DNA of 64,000 nucleotides from Streptomyces paradoxus (GCF_014202475.1 NZ_JACHGV010000003.1:1-64000); one strand, 5' to 3'; shown: positions 1 through 8,354, counted from the first letter of the stretch. Notes: generated from the letters alone by a model not told the origin. Made by a program: numbers and translations.

Positions 1-92
1 CGCCCGGTTACATTCCGAACCCGGAAGCTAAGCCTTACAGCGCCGATGGTACTGCAGGGGGGACCCTGTGGGAGAGTAGGACGCCGCCGAAC
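1..92 (+). rRNA. rrf: 5S ribosomal RNA, 3' part
   Basis: The first 92 bases match the conserved 3' two thirds of a bacterial 5S rRNA: the loop B/C segment with CCGAACCCGGAAGCTAAG, then the helix IV/V segment ending GGGAGAGTAGGACGCCGCCGAAC. The 5' end lies outside the window, so an rRNA operon runs into the window from the left. A strong hairpin follows directly. The exact 3' end is uncertain by a few bases. Confidence 0.95.
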
Positions 93-102
93 AATTTTTG
101 GG

Positions 103-134
103 AAAACCCCCGTATCTTCGGATACGGGGGTTTT
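103..134 (+). terminator. Rho-independent terminator of the rRNA operon
   Basis: A perfect 14-bp stem (AAAACCCCCGTATC pairing with 121-134) is closed by a C(UUCG)G tetraloop and ends in TTTT. It begins about 10 bases after the 5S gene. The A-stem/U-tail form and extra-stable tetraloop fit an rRNA operon terminator. Confidence 0.9.
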
Positions 135-154
135 CTGCGTTTAGGGTCGATGTC

Positions 155-799
155 ATGCGCTATGACCTGGTGATCTTCGACAATGACGGTGTGCTCGTCG
201 ACAGCGAGCCCATCTCGAACCGTTTGCTCGCGGCGTACCTCACCGAACTGGGGCATCCCACCTCCTACGAGGAGTCCATTCGGGACTACATGGGATCGGC
301 GATGCACCGGATTCATGAGCTGGTGCTGGAGCGGACGGGGCAGCGGTTGCCCGAAGACTTCGACGACGTCTTCCACGCGCGGGTGTTCGCGGCGTTCGAG
401 CAGGACCTGGTGGCCGTGGCGGGGGCATCCGGAGTCCTGGAGAAGCTGGCCGCGGACGGGGTGCCGTACTGCGTGGCCTCCTCCGGGAGCCATGAGCGGA
501 TCCGGGTGGGGCACCGGACGACCGGGCTCGACCGGTGGTTCGACGAGAAGCGGATCTTCAGTTCGCAGGACGTAGGGCGAGGCAAGCCGGCCCCTGATCT
601 CTTCCTGTACGCGGCCGAGCGGATGGGGGTCGCGCCGGAGCGGTGTGTCGTCGTCGAGGACAGTCCGCTGGGAGTACAGGCGGCTGTCGCAGCCGGCATG
701 GACGTGTACGGGTTCACCGCCATGACGCCGGCGGACAAGCTGGCCGGTGCTACCCGGCTCTTCTCCGACATGGGGGAGCTGGCCGACCTGCTGGTGTGA
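155..799 (+). CDS. HAD-superfamily hydrolase (phosphatase / beta-phosphoglucomutase-like)
   Basis: This 214-residue protein has the full HAD motif set: motif I DNDGVLVDS with Asp9 and Asp11 as nucleophile and acid/base, motif II Ser109-Ser110-Gly, motif III Lys144 in GRGKPAPD, and motif IV Glu168-Asp169. An alpha-helical cap lies between motifs I and II, as in the subfamily IA sugar-phosphate phosphatases and phosphoglucomutases. The ATG at 155 is preferred because the protein then begins just before the first beta strand; an upstream in-frame start at 98 would run through the rRNA terminator. Motif I reads DND where DFD or DLD is usual. The substrate cannot be read from sequence. Confidence 0.88.
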   Translation: MRYDLVIFDNDGVLVDSEPISNRLLAAYLTELGHPTSYEESIRDYMGSAMHRIHELVLERTGQRLPEDFDDVFHARVFAAFEQDLVAVAGASGVLEKLAADGVPYCVASSGSHERIRVGHRTTGLDRWFDEKRIFSSQDVGRGKPAPDLFLYAAERMGVAPERCVVVEDSPLGVQAAVAAGMDVYGFTAMTPADKLAGATRLFSDMGELADLLV

Positions 800-851
800 G
801 CCGTTCCCGGGAGACCAGCGGAAGTTGAGGCAAATTCATCTTTGGCTGGAT

Positions 852-865
852 CTACCCACGGGTAG
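852..865. promoter_or_regulatory. 14-bp palindrome upstream of the MFS gene
   Basis: CTACCCACGGGTAG is an inverted repeat with 6-bp arms, 24 bases before the MFS start. It overlaps a possible promoter (TTGGCT at 842-847, TAGGCC at 863-868, spacing only 15). It could be an operator or a small hairpin. Position is the only support. Confidence 0.3.
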
Positions 866-888
866 GCCGGGGCCCTACGCTCGCCGCC

Positions 889-2106
889 ATGACTCATGTG
901 CTGCGGCGCGGCAGGGCCTCGTTGGCGTTCAGCTTCCTGGTGCAGGGTGTCGCCTTCGCTCTGCTCGTGACGAGGATCCCGGCCATCCAGGACCGGTACG
1001 GGGTCTCCGACGCGCTGCTGCCGGCGTTCCTGGCCGCCGTGCCGATCCTCGCCGGGGTCGGGAGCGTGACCACCGAGCGGCTGGTGAAGCGGGTGCGGCC
1101 GAGCCGGCTGCTGCGGTGGTCCCAGCCCGTAGTGCTGCTGGCGCTGCTCGGGGTCGGGGCCGGGGAGCGGATGGTGGAACTCGGGGTCGCGCTGGCGGCG
1201 TTCGGGCTGGCCGTCGGTGTGCTGGACGCGTCGATGAACATGCTCGGGGTGAGCCTGCAGCGGTCGTACGGGCGCAGCATCATGCTCAGTTTCCACGCGG
1301 CCTACAGCCTGGGCGGGATCGTCGGGGCCTCGTTGGCGTGGGTGGGTGCGCACTGGCAGCTGGCGCTGTGGGTGTCGTATCTGCCGGTCGTGCTGGTGCT
1401 GTTGCCGGCCGTGCTGGTGGGGAGCCGGTGGTACGTCGACGACCGGGATGCGGGACCCGTGGCCGAGGAGGAGGCCGGGGAGGGGCAGGCGGTCGTCTTC
1501 AAGTGGCTGCTGCCGTTGTGCCTGGTGATGACGGTCGCGTACATCGGGGACTCGACGGTCTCCAACTGGAGCGCCAAGTACCTGCAGGACGTGCTCGGCA
1601 GCTCCGAGCAGATGGCCACGGTGCCGTACAACGTGTACATGGTCACCACGCTGCTGGGGCGGGCGATCGGGGACCTCGGGGTGCGGCGCTTCGGGGCGGT
1701 CGCGGTGGTGCGGGGCGGGGCGCTGGTGGCGGCGGGCGGGTTCGCCGTGGTCGCCGCCGCGCCGGGGGCGTGGGTCGGGATGCTGGGGTTCACGCTGCTG
1801 GGGCTGGGACTGTGCGTGCTGGTGCCGCAGACGTTCGCGGCGGCCGGCCGGCTGTTCCCGGGGGCCTCGGACGCGGCCGTCGCACGGCTGAACGTCTTCA
1901 ACTATGTGGGGTTCTTGATCGGTTCTCCGTTGGTCGGGGCGCTCGGGGATCTGTGGAGCTATCGCGGGGCCATGCTGGTGCCGATGGTGTTGGTGCTGGT
2001 GACGCTCGTGTACGCCCGGTCGTTCGCGCCTCAACCGGACCGATACGGTGGCGGTCATGAGCGGCCGCGCACAGCTGATGTGGGACGAGGCAGTAACGGG
2101 CTATGA
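889..2106 (+). CDS. MFS transporter
   Basis: A 405-residue integral membrane protein with about twelve hydrophobic segments in two halves, split near residues 185-205 by a charged loop (EEEAGEGQA). This is the major facilitator fold, resembling the sugar/drug MFS proteins of actinobacteria with an early GVSDALLPAFLAAVPILAG segment. The substrate is unknown. Its last 50 bases overlap the AcuC-like gene in another frame, so the two are probably co-transcribed. The C-terminal tail after SFAPQPDRY is hydrophilic and lies inside the overlap. Confidence 0.85.
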   Translation: MTHVLRRGRASLAFSFLVQGVAFALLVTRIPAIQDRYGVSDALLPAFLAAVPILAGVGSVTTERLVKRVRPSRLLRWSQPVVLLALLGVGAGERMVELGVALAAFGLAVGVLDASMNMLGVSLQRSYGRSIMLSFHAAYSLGGIVGASLAWVGAHWQLALWVSYLPVVLVLLPAVLVGSRWYVDDRDAGPVAEEEAGEGQAVVFKWLLPLCLVMTVAYIGDSTVSNWSAKYLQDVLGSSEQMATVPYNVYMVTTLLGRAIGDLGVRRFGAVAVVRGGALVAAGGFAVVAAAPGAWVGMLGFTLLGLGLCVLVPQTFAAAGRLFPGASDAAVARLNVFNYVGFLIGSPLVGALGDLWSYRGAMLVPMVLVLVTLVYARSFAPQPDRYGGGHERPRTADVGRGSNGL

Positions 2107-3229
2107 CTTCGGTCCGGGGCATCCGATGGACCCCGTCCGGCTCGCCCTGACCCGGAGACTGGTCGACGCCTTCGGGCTGGACCGTGAGGTGGAGGTCGTC
2201 GCCGCGAAGGCGGCCGGGGAGTCGACGCTGCGGCTCGTCCACCGGGAGGACTACATCCGGGCGGTGAAGGCCGCTTCGGCTGATCCGGCGGGGGCGGACC
2301 AGTCGTACGGACTGGGGACGGTGGACGATCCGGCGTTCGCCGGGATGCACGAGGTGTCGTCGCTGATCGCCGGCCAGTCGGTCGGGGCGGCGGAGGCGGT
2401 CTGGCGGGGTGAGGCGCTGCACGCGGTGAACTTCGCGGGCGGGCTGCACCACGCGATGCCGGGCGGTGCCTCCGGGTTCTGCATCTACAACGACGCCTCG
2501 CTGGCCATCGCGCGGCTGCTGGAGCTCGGGGCGGAGCGGGTCGTGTACGTCGACGTCGACGTGCACCACGGGGACGGGGTGCAGGCGGCGTTCTGGGAGG
2601 ACCCGCGGGTGCTGACGATCTCGCTGCACGAGCATCCCCGGACGCTGTTCCCGCAGACCGGGTGGCCGGAGGAGACCGGGGCGGACTCCGCGGAGGGCTC
2701 GGCGGTGAACGTGGCGCTGCCGGCCGGGACGGGGGACGCCGGGTGGCTGCGGGCGTTCCACGCGGTGGTGCCGGAGCTGATCGCGGACTTCCGTCCGCAG
2801 GTGCTGGTGACGCAGCACGGGGCCGACACGCACTTCGAGGATCCGCTGGCGCACCTGGCGGTGTCGCTGGACGCGCAGCGGGCGGTGCAGGTGGCCTGTC
2901 ACGACCTGGCGCACGAGTACGCCGACGGGCGGTGGGTCGCCCTGGGCGGGGGCGGCTACGCGGTGGTGGACGTGGTGCCGCGCTCGTGGACGCATCTGGT
3001 CGCGATCGCGGCCGGCCGGGCCGTGGAGCCCGAGGCGATGATCCCCGAGGGCTGGCGGCAGGAAGTGTTCGCGAAGACGCGGCAGTTGGCCCCGGCGCGG
3101 ATGACGGACGGGCGCTGGCCGGTGGACTGGTCCGGCTGGGAGGCGGGGTACGACCCGGCTGACCGGCTCGACCAGGCGGTGCTGGCGGCCCGGCGGGCGG
3201 TGTTCCCGCTGCGGGGGCTGCTGGCGTGA
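2057..3229 (+). CDS. acuC: AcuC-type class I histone-deacetylase-family protein
   Basis: This protein of about 390 residues belongs to the zinc-dependent arginase/deacetylase fold. It has the active-site stretch GGLHHAMPGGASGFCIYND (His pair plus substrate-pocket Tyr), the metal-binding VDVDVHHGDGVQ motif, the later TQHGADTH segment with a metal-ligand Asp, and the GGGGY glycine loop. Bacterial AcuC homologues deacetylate acetyl-CoA synthetase and so control acetate use. I take the ATG at 2057; a GTG three codons earlier is possible. The gene overlaps the end of the MFS gene by 50 bases, which suggests translational coupling. No acetyl-CoA synthetase or acetyltransferase partner is adjacent. 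Confidence 0.9.
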   Translation: MSGRAQLMWDEAVTGYDFGPGHPMDPVRLALTRRLVDAFGLDREVEVVAAKAAGESTLRLVHREDYIRAVKAASADPAGADQSYGLGTVDDPAFAGMHEVSSLIAGQSVGAAEAVWRGEALHAVNFAGGLHHAMPGGASGFCIYNDASLAIARLLELGAERVVYVDVDVHHGDGVQAAFWEDPRVLTISLHEHPRTLFPQTGWPEETGADSAEGSAVNVALPAGTGDAGWLRAFHAVVPELIADFRPQVLVTQHGADTHFEDPLAHLAVSLDAQRAVQVACHDLAHEYADGRWVALGGGGYAVVDVVPRSWTHLVAIAAGRAVEPEAMIPEGWRQEVFAKTRQLAPARMTDGRWPVDWSGWEAGYDPADRLDQAVLAARRAVFPLRGLLA

Positions 3230-3256
3230 GGGGGTGACGCCGGGCGTAGGCCGAGC

Positions 3257-4129
3257 GTGCGGTGTTCGCGGATTTTCAGGACAGGTGGGGTTCCGGTCAC
3301 GCACGATCTTCGTGTGCTGACCACCGATGCCCTGCGTGCGCACCTGGTGGGCGCGCGGCTCGCCGGGACCGTGGCGACGTCGCGGGAGGAGAGCCTGCGC
3401 CGTTACCGGCTCTTCGCCGCCCGGGACCCCCGGGTGCTGCTCGGCATCGATCCCGAAGGTGCCTGGGGGCAGCGGGAGTTGATCGAGCTGATGGCGGACC
3501 GGTGTGGGGTTTCGGCCGATTGCCGGCATGTTTCCGGCCAGGACGTGATCGATCCGGAGCGGACCCTCGTGGCGCTGGACGCCTTCGCGGAGCGCCTCGC
3601 CGAGGCCGCCCGGCGGAAGGCCCCCGTGCTCCTCGGCACCGGGCACCCGCACCGGCTGCTCGGTTTCTACGGCGCTCTGGCAGACGCGCTGTCGGCGGCG
3701 GGATGTGCCGTTCTCACTCCCGCGCAGGGTCGCCGTGTCGACATAACGACCCGGTTCGGCCTACGTACGTACAACCTCGACTACGTACGAGGAGTCGCGC
3801 TGGTGCGGACCCCCGGCACGGAACGCCCCGGTTGTGAGCCCGGCGCACATACGCACTCACCTCTCCCGGTTCGTACCGTACTGGCCGCTTGTGCGGAGGC
3901 CGGCGGGCCCCTTCCCGAGCTGGTGATCGGAGACCACGGGTGGGCCTGCGGGGCAGGTCAGCTGGGGTTCGAGGCGATCGGGCCGGCCGATACGGACGAC
4001 CCGGCGCTGTTCGTGGGGGAGGCCGAGGGGTCCGTGTCCGTCGTCGTTCCACTTGATGACGGCGTGCGGTCCGATTACTACCTGCCGCTTACCCGCTACG
4101 TACTCAATCGGGCGTGTCTGTCACAGTAG
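3257..4129 (+). CDS. Conserved actinobacterial phosphatase-like protein
   Basis: This protein of up to 290 residues resembles a family usually named only 'phosphatase' in Streptomyces. Visible conserved blocks are LGTGHPHRLLGFYGALADAL (residues about 124-143), a histidine-containing HTHSPLPVR stretch, VIGDHGWACGAGQ, and VPLDDGVRSDYY near the C-terminus. The pattern of Asp, His and GDHG suggests a metal-dependent hydrolase, but I cannot place a standard catalytic triad. Start choice is poor: GTG 3257 has only a weak ribosome site, and GTG 3314 is an alternative that would remove 19 residues. It stands alone between the AcuC gene and bdtA. Confidence 0.65.
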   Translation: MRCSRIFRTGGVPVTHDLRVLTTDALRAHLVGARLAGTVATSREESLRRYRLFAARDPRVLLGIDPEGAWGQRELIELMADRCGVSADCRHVSGQDVIDPERTLVALDAFAERLAEAARRKAPVLLGTGHPHRLLGFYGALADALSAAGCAVLTPAQGRRVDITTRFGLRTYNLDYVRGVALVRTPGTERPGCEPGAHTHSPLPVRTVLAACAEAGGPLPELVIGDHGWACGAGQLGFEAIGPADTDDPALFVGEAEGSVSVVVPLDDGVRSDYYLPLTRYVLNRACLSQ

Positions 4130-4183
4130 GCCGCCGATGGGTGCACCTCTTCCCCACTCGCATCACTGGCCCCTACATTGGGG

Positions 4184-4211
4184 AGTGAGCACGCAGCGAC
4201 GAAGAGTCACC
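4184..4211. promoter_or_regulatory. Candidate BldD site upstream of bdtA
   Basis: AGTGA (4184-4188) and TCACC (4207-4211) match the early BldD consensus AGTgA-n-TCACc, and lie 48 bases before the bdtA start. A second dyad half TCACT (4163-4167) pairs with the same AGTGA across a possible TACATT minus-10 box at 4174-4179. As I recall, bdtA of S. coelicolor was named as a BldD target. The half-sites are seen directly; binding is inferred. Confidence 0.5.
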
Positions 4212-4258
4212 GGAAGGGGAAGCCGGTGGCCGTCGAGTGCGGAAGGTTCAGGTGTGTC

Positions 4259-4471
4259 ATGGCTGCAGCTGGCGAGAGGCCTCTGAACGAGGTTCAGTTC
4301 CTTACCGTGGCGGAAGTCGCCTCGGTGATGCGAGTGTCGAAGATGACCGTGTACCGACTGGTGCACAGCGGTCATCTGCCCGCGATCCGTGTGGGGCGGT
4401 CCTTCCGCGTCCCGGAGCAAGCGGTTCACGAGTACCTCCGCGAGAGTTATGTGGGGGTGGAAACCGTCTGA
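4259..4471 (+). CDS. bdtA: Excisionase-type HTH protein BdtA-like
   Basis: A 70-residue DNA-binding protein of the MerR/excisionase HTH class. FLTVAEVASVMRVSKMTVYRL (residues about 16-36) forms the winged-helix recognition unit, and IRVGRSFRVPEQAVHEYL is the wing typical of the 'excisionase family DNA-binding domain'. ATG 4259 is chosen because GGAAGG lies 12 bases upstream and the reading frame before it looks non-coding. The gene lies a few kb from bldN, as the BldD target bdtA does in S. coelicolor by my recollection, and has BldD-like half-sites upstream. It is probably a small developmental regulator rather than a phage excisionase, since no integrase is nearby. Confidence 0.75.
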   Translation: MAAAGERPLNEVQFLTVAEVASVMRVSKMTVYRLVHSGHLPAIRVGRSFRVPEQAVHEYLRESYVGVETV

Positions 4472-4625
4472 CGGCTGGGTCGGGGCGATCCCCACAGGGC
4501 ACTTCGGATCTCCCCGGCCTCCTCGATTACGACCTCAGCGCTCGGACGGGTAGGCTGGCCCCTCGTAGGTCGTATGGGCCCATGGCGCCCAAACACCGAG
4601 TGATGAGAAGTGAGCGAGGGTAGTC

Positions 4626-4724
4626 GTGGGCTCTGTTATCAAGAAGCGGCGCAAGCGGATGGCGAAGAAGAAGCACCGCAAGCTGCTCAAGCGCACGCGC
4701 GTTCAGCGTCGCAACAAGAAGTAA
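4626..4724 (+). CDS. 32-residue basic ribosomal protein (bTHXc/AURKAIP1 family)
   Basis: This very short gene encodes 32 residues, 19 of them Lys or Arg: [20 protein letters not shown], then [12 protein letters not shown]. It matches the AURKAIP1/COX24 (bTHX-like) family of tiny ribosome-associated proteins found throughout actinobacteria. GTG 4626 is preceded by GAGG at about 8 bases. A TAGGCT minus-10 box lies at 4550-4555 and a 14-bp terminator hairpin follows, so it is a single-gene transcript. It probably binds 16S rRNA in the small subunit. Confidence 0.85.
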   Translation: MGSVIKKRRKRMAKKKHRKLLKRTRVQRRNKK

Positions 4725-4755
4725 GTTCGCGACGCGGACGCCGCGAGAGCGTTGC

Positions 4756-4786
4756 TGTGGCCCCCCACCACCGGTGGGGGGCCACA
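4756..4786 (+). terminator. Terminator after the basic ribosomal protein gene
   Basis: TGTGGCCCCCCACC pairs perfectly with 4773-4786 through a 3-base loop, giving a 14-bp GC-rich stem without a T tract. Streptomyces terminators often have this form. It lies 31 bases after the stop codon. Confidence 0.75.
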
Positions 4787-4925
4787 CGCATATCCGTTCC
4801 GGCGTCCGGCGGTTCCGGTCACTTCGCGCATCGGGCGGTCATCACAGCGCGACAACAACCCGCTAAGTTGGCCCCACGGGGGAACGCGTCGGGGGGCGAG
4901 AGGTTCTGGAAGGAAGGCGCTGATC

Positions 4926-5987
4926 TTGGGCAAGGTCGTGCTCGTGACCGGAGTGGCCCGCCAGCTGGGGGGCCGGTTCGTCCGGCGGATCCAGCGGGAC
5001 CCCGAGGTGGAACGGGTCGTCGCCGTGGACGCGGTGCCCCCCGAGCACCATCTGGGCGGTGCCGACTTCATCCAGGCCGACATCCGGCAGCCCGGGATCG
5101 CGCGGGTGCTCGCCGAGACGGGAGCCGACACGATCGTCCACCTGGACGTGACGGGCACGCCGCTGGGCAGCGGCAACCGGGCCTCCCTGAAGGAGACCAA
5201 CGTCATCGGCACCATGCAGCTGCTCGGTGCCTGCCAGAAGTCCCCGTCCGTGCAGCGGCTGGTCGTGAAGTCCAGTACGAACGTCTACGGCTCCGCGCCC
5301 CGCGATCCGGCCGTGTTCACCGAGACGACCCCGCCCAAGTCCCTGCCCAGCGGCGGCTTCGCCAAGGACACCGTCGAGGTCGAGGGCTACGTCCGCGGCT
5401 TCGCGCGCCGCCGGCCCGACGTGGCCGTGTGCGTCCTGCGGTTCGCCAACATCCTGGGCCCGACCGCGGACACCCCGCTCGCCTCGTACTTCGCGCTGCC
5501 GGTCCTGCCGACCGTGTTCGGCTACGACCCCAGGCTGCAGTTCGTGCACGAGGACGATGTGATCGAGGTGCTGCGGATCGGCTCGCACGAGCCCCGGCGC
5601 GGCACGCTCAACAGCGGCACCTTCAACATCGCCGGCGACGGCGTGCTGCTGCTCTCCCAGTGCTCCCGGCGCCTCGGGCGTCCCACCGTGCCCCTGCTGC
5701 TCCCGGCGGTCACCTGGGCGGGCTCGCTGGTGCGTACCCTGGGGATGACGGACTTCTCGCCCGAGCAGATCCGGCTGCTCACGCACGGCCGGGTGGTGGC
5801 CACGGGCCAGATGCGCGAGACGCTGGGATTCCAGCCCAAGTACACGACCGCGGAGACGTTCGCGGACTTCGCCCGCAGCCAGGGGCCCGGACTCCTGCCA
5901 CCGGAGGCCCTCGCGGGGGCCGTCGACCGGATCGCCGACCTGCCCCTCGCGGGCGGCGGACACCTCCCGACGCAGAGCGCCAACTGA
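4926..5987 (+). CDS. NAD-dependent epimerase/dehydratase (extended SDR)
   Basis: This 353-residue protein starts with MGKVVLVTGVARQLGGRFV, the Rossmann nucleotide-binding loop of extended SDR sugar-nucleotide epimerases. VVAVDAV follows at the second strand and VKSSTNVYGSAP at the position of the usual catalytic Ser/Thr. I do not see a clean YxxxK; the equivalent stretch reads GGFAKDTVE, so the Tyr may be replaced. TTG 4926 is the start: AAGGAAGG ends 8 bases upstream and the reading begins directly at the NAD fold. The acyltransferase gene follows 14 bases later. The pairing suggests a role in lipid or cell-envelope glycoconjugate metabolism, which is inference. Confidence 0.82.
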   Translation: MGKVVLVTGVARQLGGRFVRRIQRDPEVERVVAVDAVPPEHHLGGADFIQADIRQPGIARVLAETGADTIVHLDVTGTPLGSGNRASLKETNVIGTMQLLGACQKSPSVQRLVVKSSTNVYGSAPRDPAVFTETTPPKSLPSGGFAKDTVEVEGYVRGFARRRPDVAVCVLRFANILGPTADTPLASYFALPVLPTVFGYDPRLQFVHEDDVIEVLRIGSHEPRRGTLNSGTFNIAGDGVLLLSQCSRRLGRPTVPLLLPAVTWAGSLVRTLGMTDFSPEQIRLLTHGRVVATGQMRETLGFQPKYTTAETFADFARSQGPGLLPPEALAGAVDRIADLPLAGGGHLPTQSAN

Positions 5988-6001
5988 GGAGCGCATCAAC
6001 G

Positions 6002-7057
6002 ATGGCGGACGCCAAGGTCATTCCGTTCGACGACGACCGGTCCCGGGGGAGCGCCGCGCAGCGTCCCCAGCGGCGCCGGAGCGCCGGGAACCGTCGCCCG
6101 GGCGCGGAGTCCGTGCCGGTACGTGAGGTGCAGCCCCTGCCCACCAGGGCTGTTCCGCAGGATGATGTTCCTGTGACTTCCGAGGAACAGCCGACGGAGC
6201 CTTCCCGGGGCGGCGAGGGCGGGCTGGAACGGCGCATCGCGGGCGGCCTGGCCTTCCTGCGCCGCCGCCTCACCGGGGACTACGAGGTCGACGACTTCGG
6301 CTACGACGAGGAGCTCACCGACCAGGTCCTGATGTCCCTGCTGCGCCCGCTGTACGACACGTACTTCCGGGTCGAGGTGAAGGGCGTCGAGAACATCCCG
6401 TCCGAGGGCGGGGCCCTGATCGTCGCCAACCATTCCGGCACGCTGCCGATGGACGGCCTGATGATGCAGGTCGCGGTGCACGACAACCATCCGGCGGGCC
6501 GGCATCTGCGCCTGCTCGCCGCCGACCTGGTGTTCATGCTCCCGGTGGTCAACGAGCTGGCCCGCAAGCTCGGTCACACCCTGGCGTGCGCCGAGGACGC
6601 GTCCCGGCTGCTGGAGCAGGGCGAACTGGTCGGGGTGATGCCGGAGGGCTTCAAGGGCCTCGGCAAGCCCTTCGCGGACCGCTACAAGCTGCAGCGCTTC
6701 GGCCGCGGCGGTTTCGTCTCGACGGCTCTGCGCGCGGGGACGCCGATCGTGCCCTGCTCGATCGTCGGGGCGGAGGAGATCTACCCGATGATCGGCAACG
6801 CCAAGACGGTCGCCCGGCTGCTCGGGTTCCCGTACTTCCCGATCACGCCGACCTTCCCGTGGCTCGGGCCGCTCGGGGCGATCCCGCTGCCGACCAAGTG
6901 GACGATCCAGTTCGGCGAGCCGATCCCCACGGACGGTTATCCGCCGGAGGCGGCCGAGGACCCGATGCTGATGTTCAACCTGACCGACCAGGTCAGGGAG
7001 CAGATCCAGCACACGCTGTACAAGCTGTTGGTGCAGCGGCGGTCGGTGTTCTTCTGA
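6002..7057 (+). CDS. Lysophospholipid acyltransferase (PlsC-like)
   Basis: This 351-residue protein has a disordered N-terminal arm (about 80 residues, Arg/Pro/Glu-rich) followed by a PlsC-type acyltransferase domain. Motif I is ANHSGTLPMD (residues about 140-149), with six residues between His and Asp instead of the usual four. The phosphate-binding block VGVMPEGFKGLGKP follows (about 212-225), and then GTPIVPCSIVGAEE. It would transfer acyl chains to a lysophospholipid or similar acceptor at the cytoplasmic membrane. ATG 6002 lies 14 bases after the epimerase stop, so the two form an operon that ends at the hairpin at 7063. The acceptor is unknown. Confidence 0.85.
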   Translation: MADAKVIPFDDDRSRGSAAQRPQRRRSAGNRRPGAESVPVREVQPLPTRAVPQDDVPVTSEEQPTEPSRGGEGGLERRIAGGLAFLRRRLTGDYEVDDFGYDEELTDQVLMSLLRPLYDTYFRVEVKGVENIPSEGGALIVANHSGTLPMDGLMMQVAVHDNHPAGRHLRLLAADLVFMLPVVNELARKLGHTLACAEDASRLLEQGELVGVMPEGFKGLGKPFADRYKLQRFGRGGFVSTALRAGTPIVPCSIVGAEEIYPMIGNAKTVARLLGFPYFPITPTFPWLGPLGAIPLPTKWTIQFGEPIPTDGYPPEAAEDPMLMFNLTDQVREQIQHTLYKLLVQRRSVFF

Positions 7058-7062
7058 GACGC

Positions 7063-7092
7063 GGGGGCGCCCCCTGTCGAAGGGGCGCCCCC
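7063..7092. terminator. Bidirectional terminator between acyltransferase and rsbN
   Basis: GGGGGCGCCCC (7063-7073) pairs with GGGGCGCCCCC (7082-7092) through an 8-base loop. It sits between two convergent genes, 5 bases after one stop and 11 before the other, so it can serve both. Confidence 0.8.
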
Positions 7093-7103
7093 ACCGTCGC
7101 CGT

Positions 7104-8354
7104 CTAGTCCGCGTCCTCGCTGTCGATGCCCAGGCCGGGCAGCAGGCCGGGCAGGAGCGGCGGGAGCGTCACGTCCGGCTCGGGGACGGGTGTGTCGCCC
7201 TCCGCCGACGGGGAGGTGCTCGCCTCGTTGTCCTTGGGCGGGTCGAGGAGGCCGCCGGTGTTGCCGCCGAGCAGGCCGTCGCTGTCGCCGCCGGAGCCGG
7301 CCGAGCGGCTGGGGCTGCCGCCGTTGCCGGTGCCGCCCTCGTCGCTGTGCCTGCTGCCGCCGCCGTCGCTGGGCCGGGCCGAGCGGTCGGTGCCGGAGGA
7401 GCCGCTGGGGGCCGCCTCGGTGGCGCCCTGCCGCTTGCCGTCGCCGCCGCTCGTGGCCGGGGGCTCGGGCAGCAGGGAGCGCAGCGGGGCGACATCCTCG
7501 TCTATGGCGTCGAACACCGACGACACCTGCTCGCTGACGTCCCCGAGTTGGACGGGCAGTCGCTCACGCAGTTCGCCCCAGGTCTCGCGGTGGGAGCGCG
7601 AGAACGCGGACAGGGCCTGCATGGGGCCCAGGGAGTCCGGGTCGCGCTCGTACGCCTCGCTCAGCAGCCGGTGGCCCTCGGACGCGTCGTGCCGCATGCC
7701 CGACAGGGCGCGGCGGATCTCGCCGAGGGACTCGTGGTCCAGGGGGCCGCTGCGGCCGCGCTCCATCAGGCGGCGGGCCTCGCTGAGCCGGGTGGAGGCG
7801 TGGTCGAGGTAGACCCGGCCGCGTTCGTCCGCCCCGTCGGCGAGGCCGAGCTTGACGTCCTCGATGCCGCGCTTGAGGCCGTAGAGCGAGTCGCCGGGCA
7901 GGGCGTCCGAGCTGGCGGCGGAGACTCCGCCGAAGGCGCTCGCGGCCACCCCGACGCTGAGTCCGCCCGCGGTGAGGCCCTTGGCGAGCCGGGAACGCGG
8001 CCGGAACTTCTTCAGGGAACCCGCGCGGTGCGCGCCGCGGGCCCGGGATCGCTGCTCGGGGACCGCGCTGTCCGTCGCCCCGCCGCCCGCGGTGCCCTCC
8101 TGGAGCATCGCCTCGAAGGCGGCCACCAGCTGGGCCCGCTGGACGACCTTGACCTCCGGGTCGAGCTCCGGCTTGGGCAACGCGCCGAGACCCGAGGCGA
8201 GCGCCAGATGGCGGGCCTGTTCACTCGGTTCCGCGACTGCCGGGGCCGGTGCCGATCCTTCGGGCTGCCCGGCCGCCGGGCCCTGCTCGGACTGCTCCTC
8301 CAAGGCCTGGGCGAAGGCGTTCGCCCGCCGGTGCGCCGATACGTTCGCGATCAC
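7104..8354 (-). CDS. rsbN: RsbN, membrane anti-sigma factor for BldN
   Basis: A 416-residue single-pass membrane protein. The N-terminal 120 residues are cytoplasmic, a hydrophobic segment follows (LTAGGLSVGVAASAFGGVSAA, about residues 124-144), and then comes a DUF5667 domain with the hallmark DSLYGLKRGIEDVKLGLADG. The tail is long and Ser/Gly/Pro-rich. In S. venezuelae RsbN binds and inhibits sigma-BldN, and this gene lies directly downstream of bldN in the same order. GTG 8354 is preferred over the GTG at 8363 because AGGAGG ends exactly 8 bases before it; the earlier GTG overlaps that ribosome site. A separate sigma-BldN-like promoter lies upstream. Confidence 0.9.
   Translation of the reverse strand: MIANVSAHRRANAFAQALEEQSEQGPAAGQPEGSAPAPAVAEPSEQARHLALASGLGALPKPELDPEVKVVQRAQLVAAFEAMLQEGTAGGGATDSAVPEQRSRARGAHRAGSLKKFRPRSRLAKGLTAGGLSVGVAASAFGGVSAASSDALPGDSLYGLKRGIEDVKLGLADGADERGRVYLDHASTRLSEARRLMERGRSGPLDHESLGEIRRALSGMRHDASEGHRLLSEAYERDPDSLGPMQALSAFSRSHRETWGELRERLPVQLGDVSEQVSSVFDAIDEDVAPLRSLLPEPPATSGGDGKRQGATEAAPSGSSGTDRSARPSDGGGSRHSDEGGTGNGGSPSRSAGSGGDSDGLLGGNTGGLLDPPKDNEASTSPSAEGDTPVPEPDVTLPPLLPGLLPGLGIDSEDAD

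Noticed and set aside
4259..4471. bdtA-like protein as a phage excisionase
   Set aside because: No integrase, attachment site or phage gene is nearby, and the neighbourhood matches the developmental locus.
4610..5990. Upstream part of a long plus-strand frame that joins the acyltransferase
   Set aside because: It overlaps the clear SDR epimerase in another frame and reads as Arg/Gly-rich noise; the real start is at 6002.
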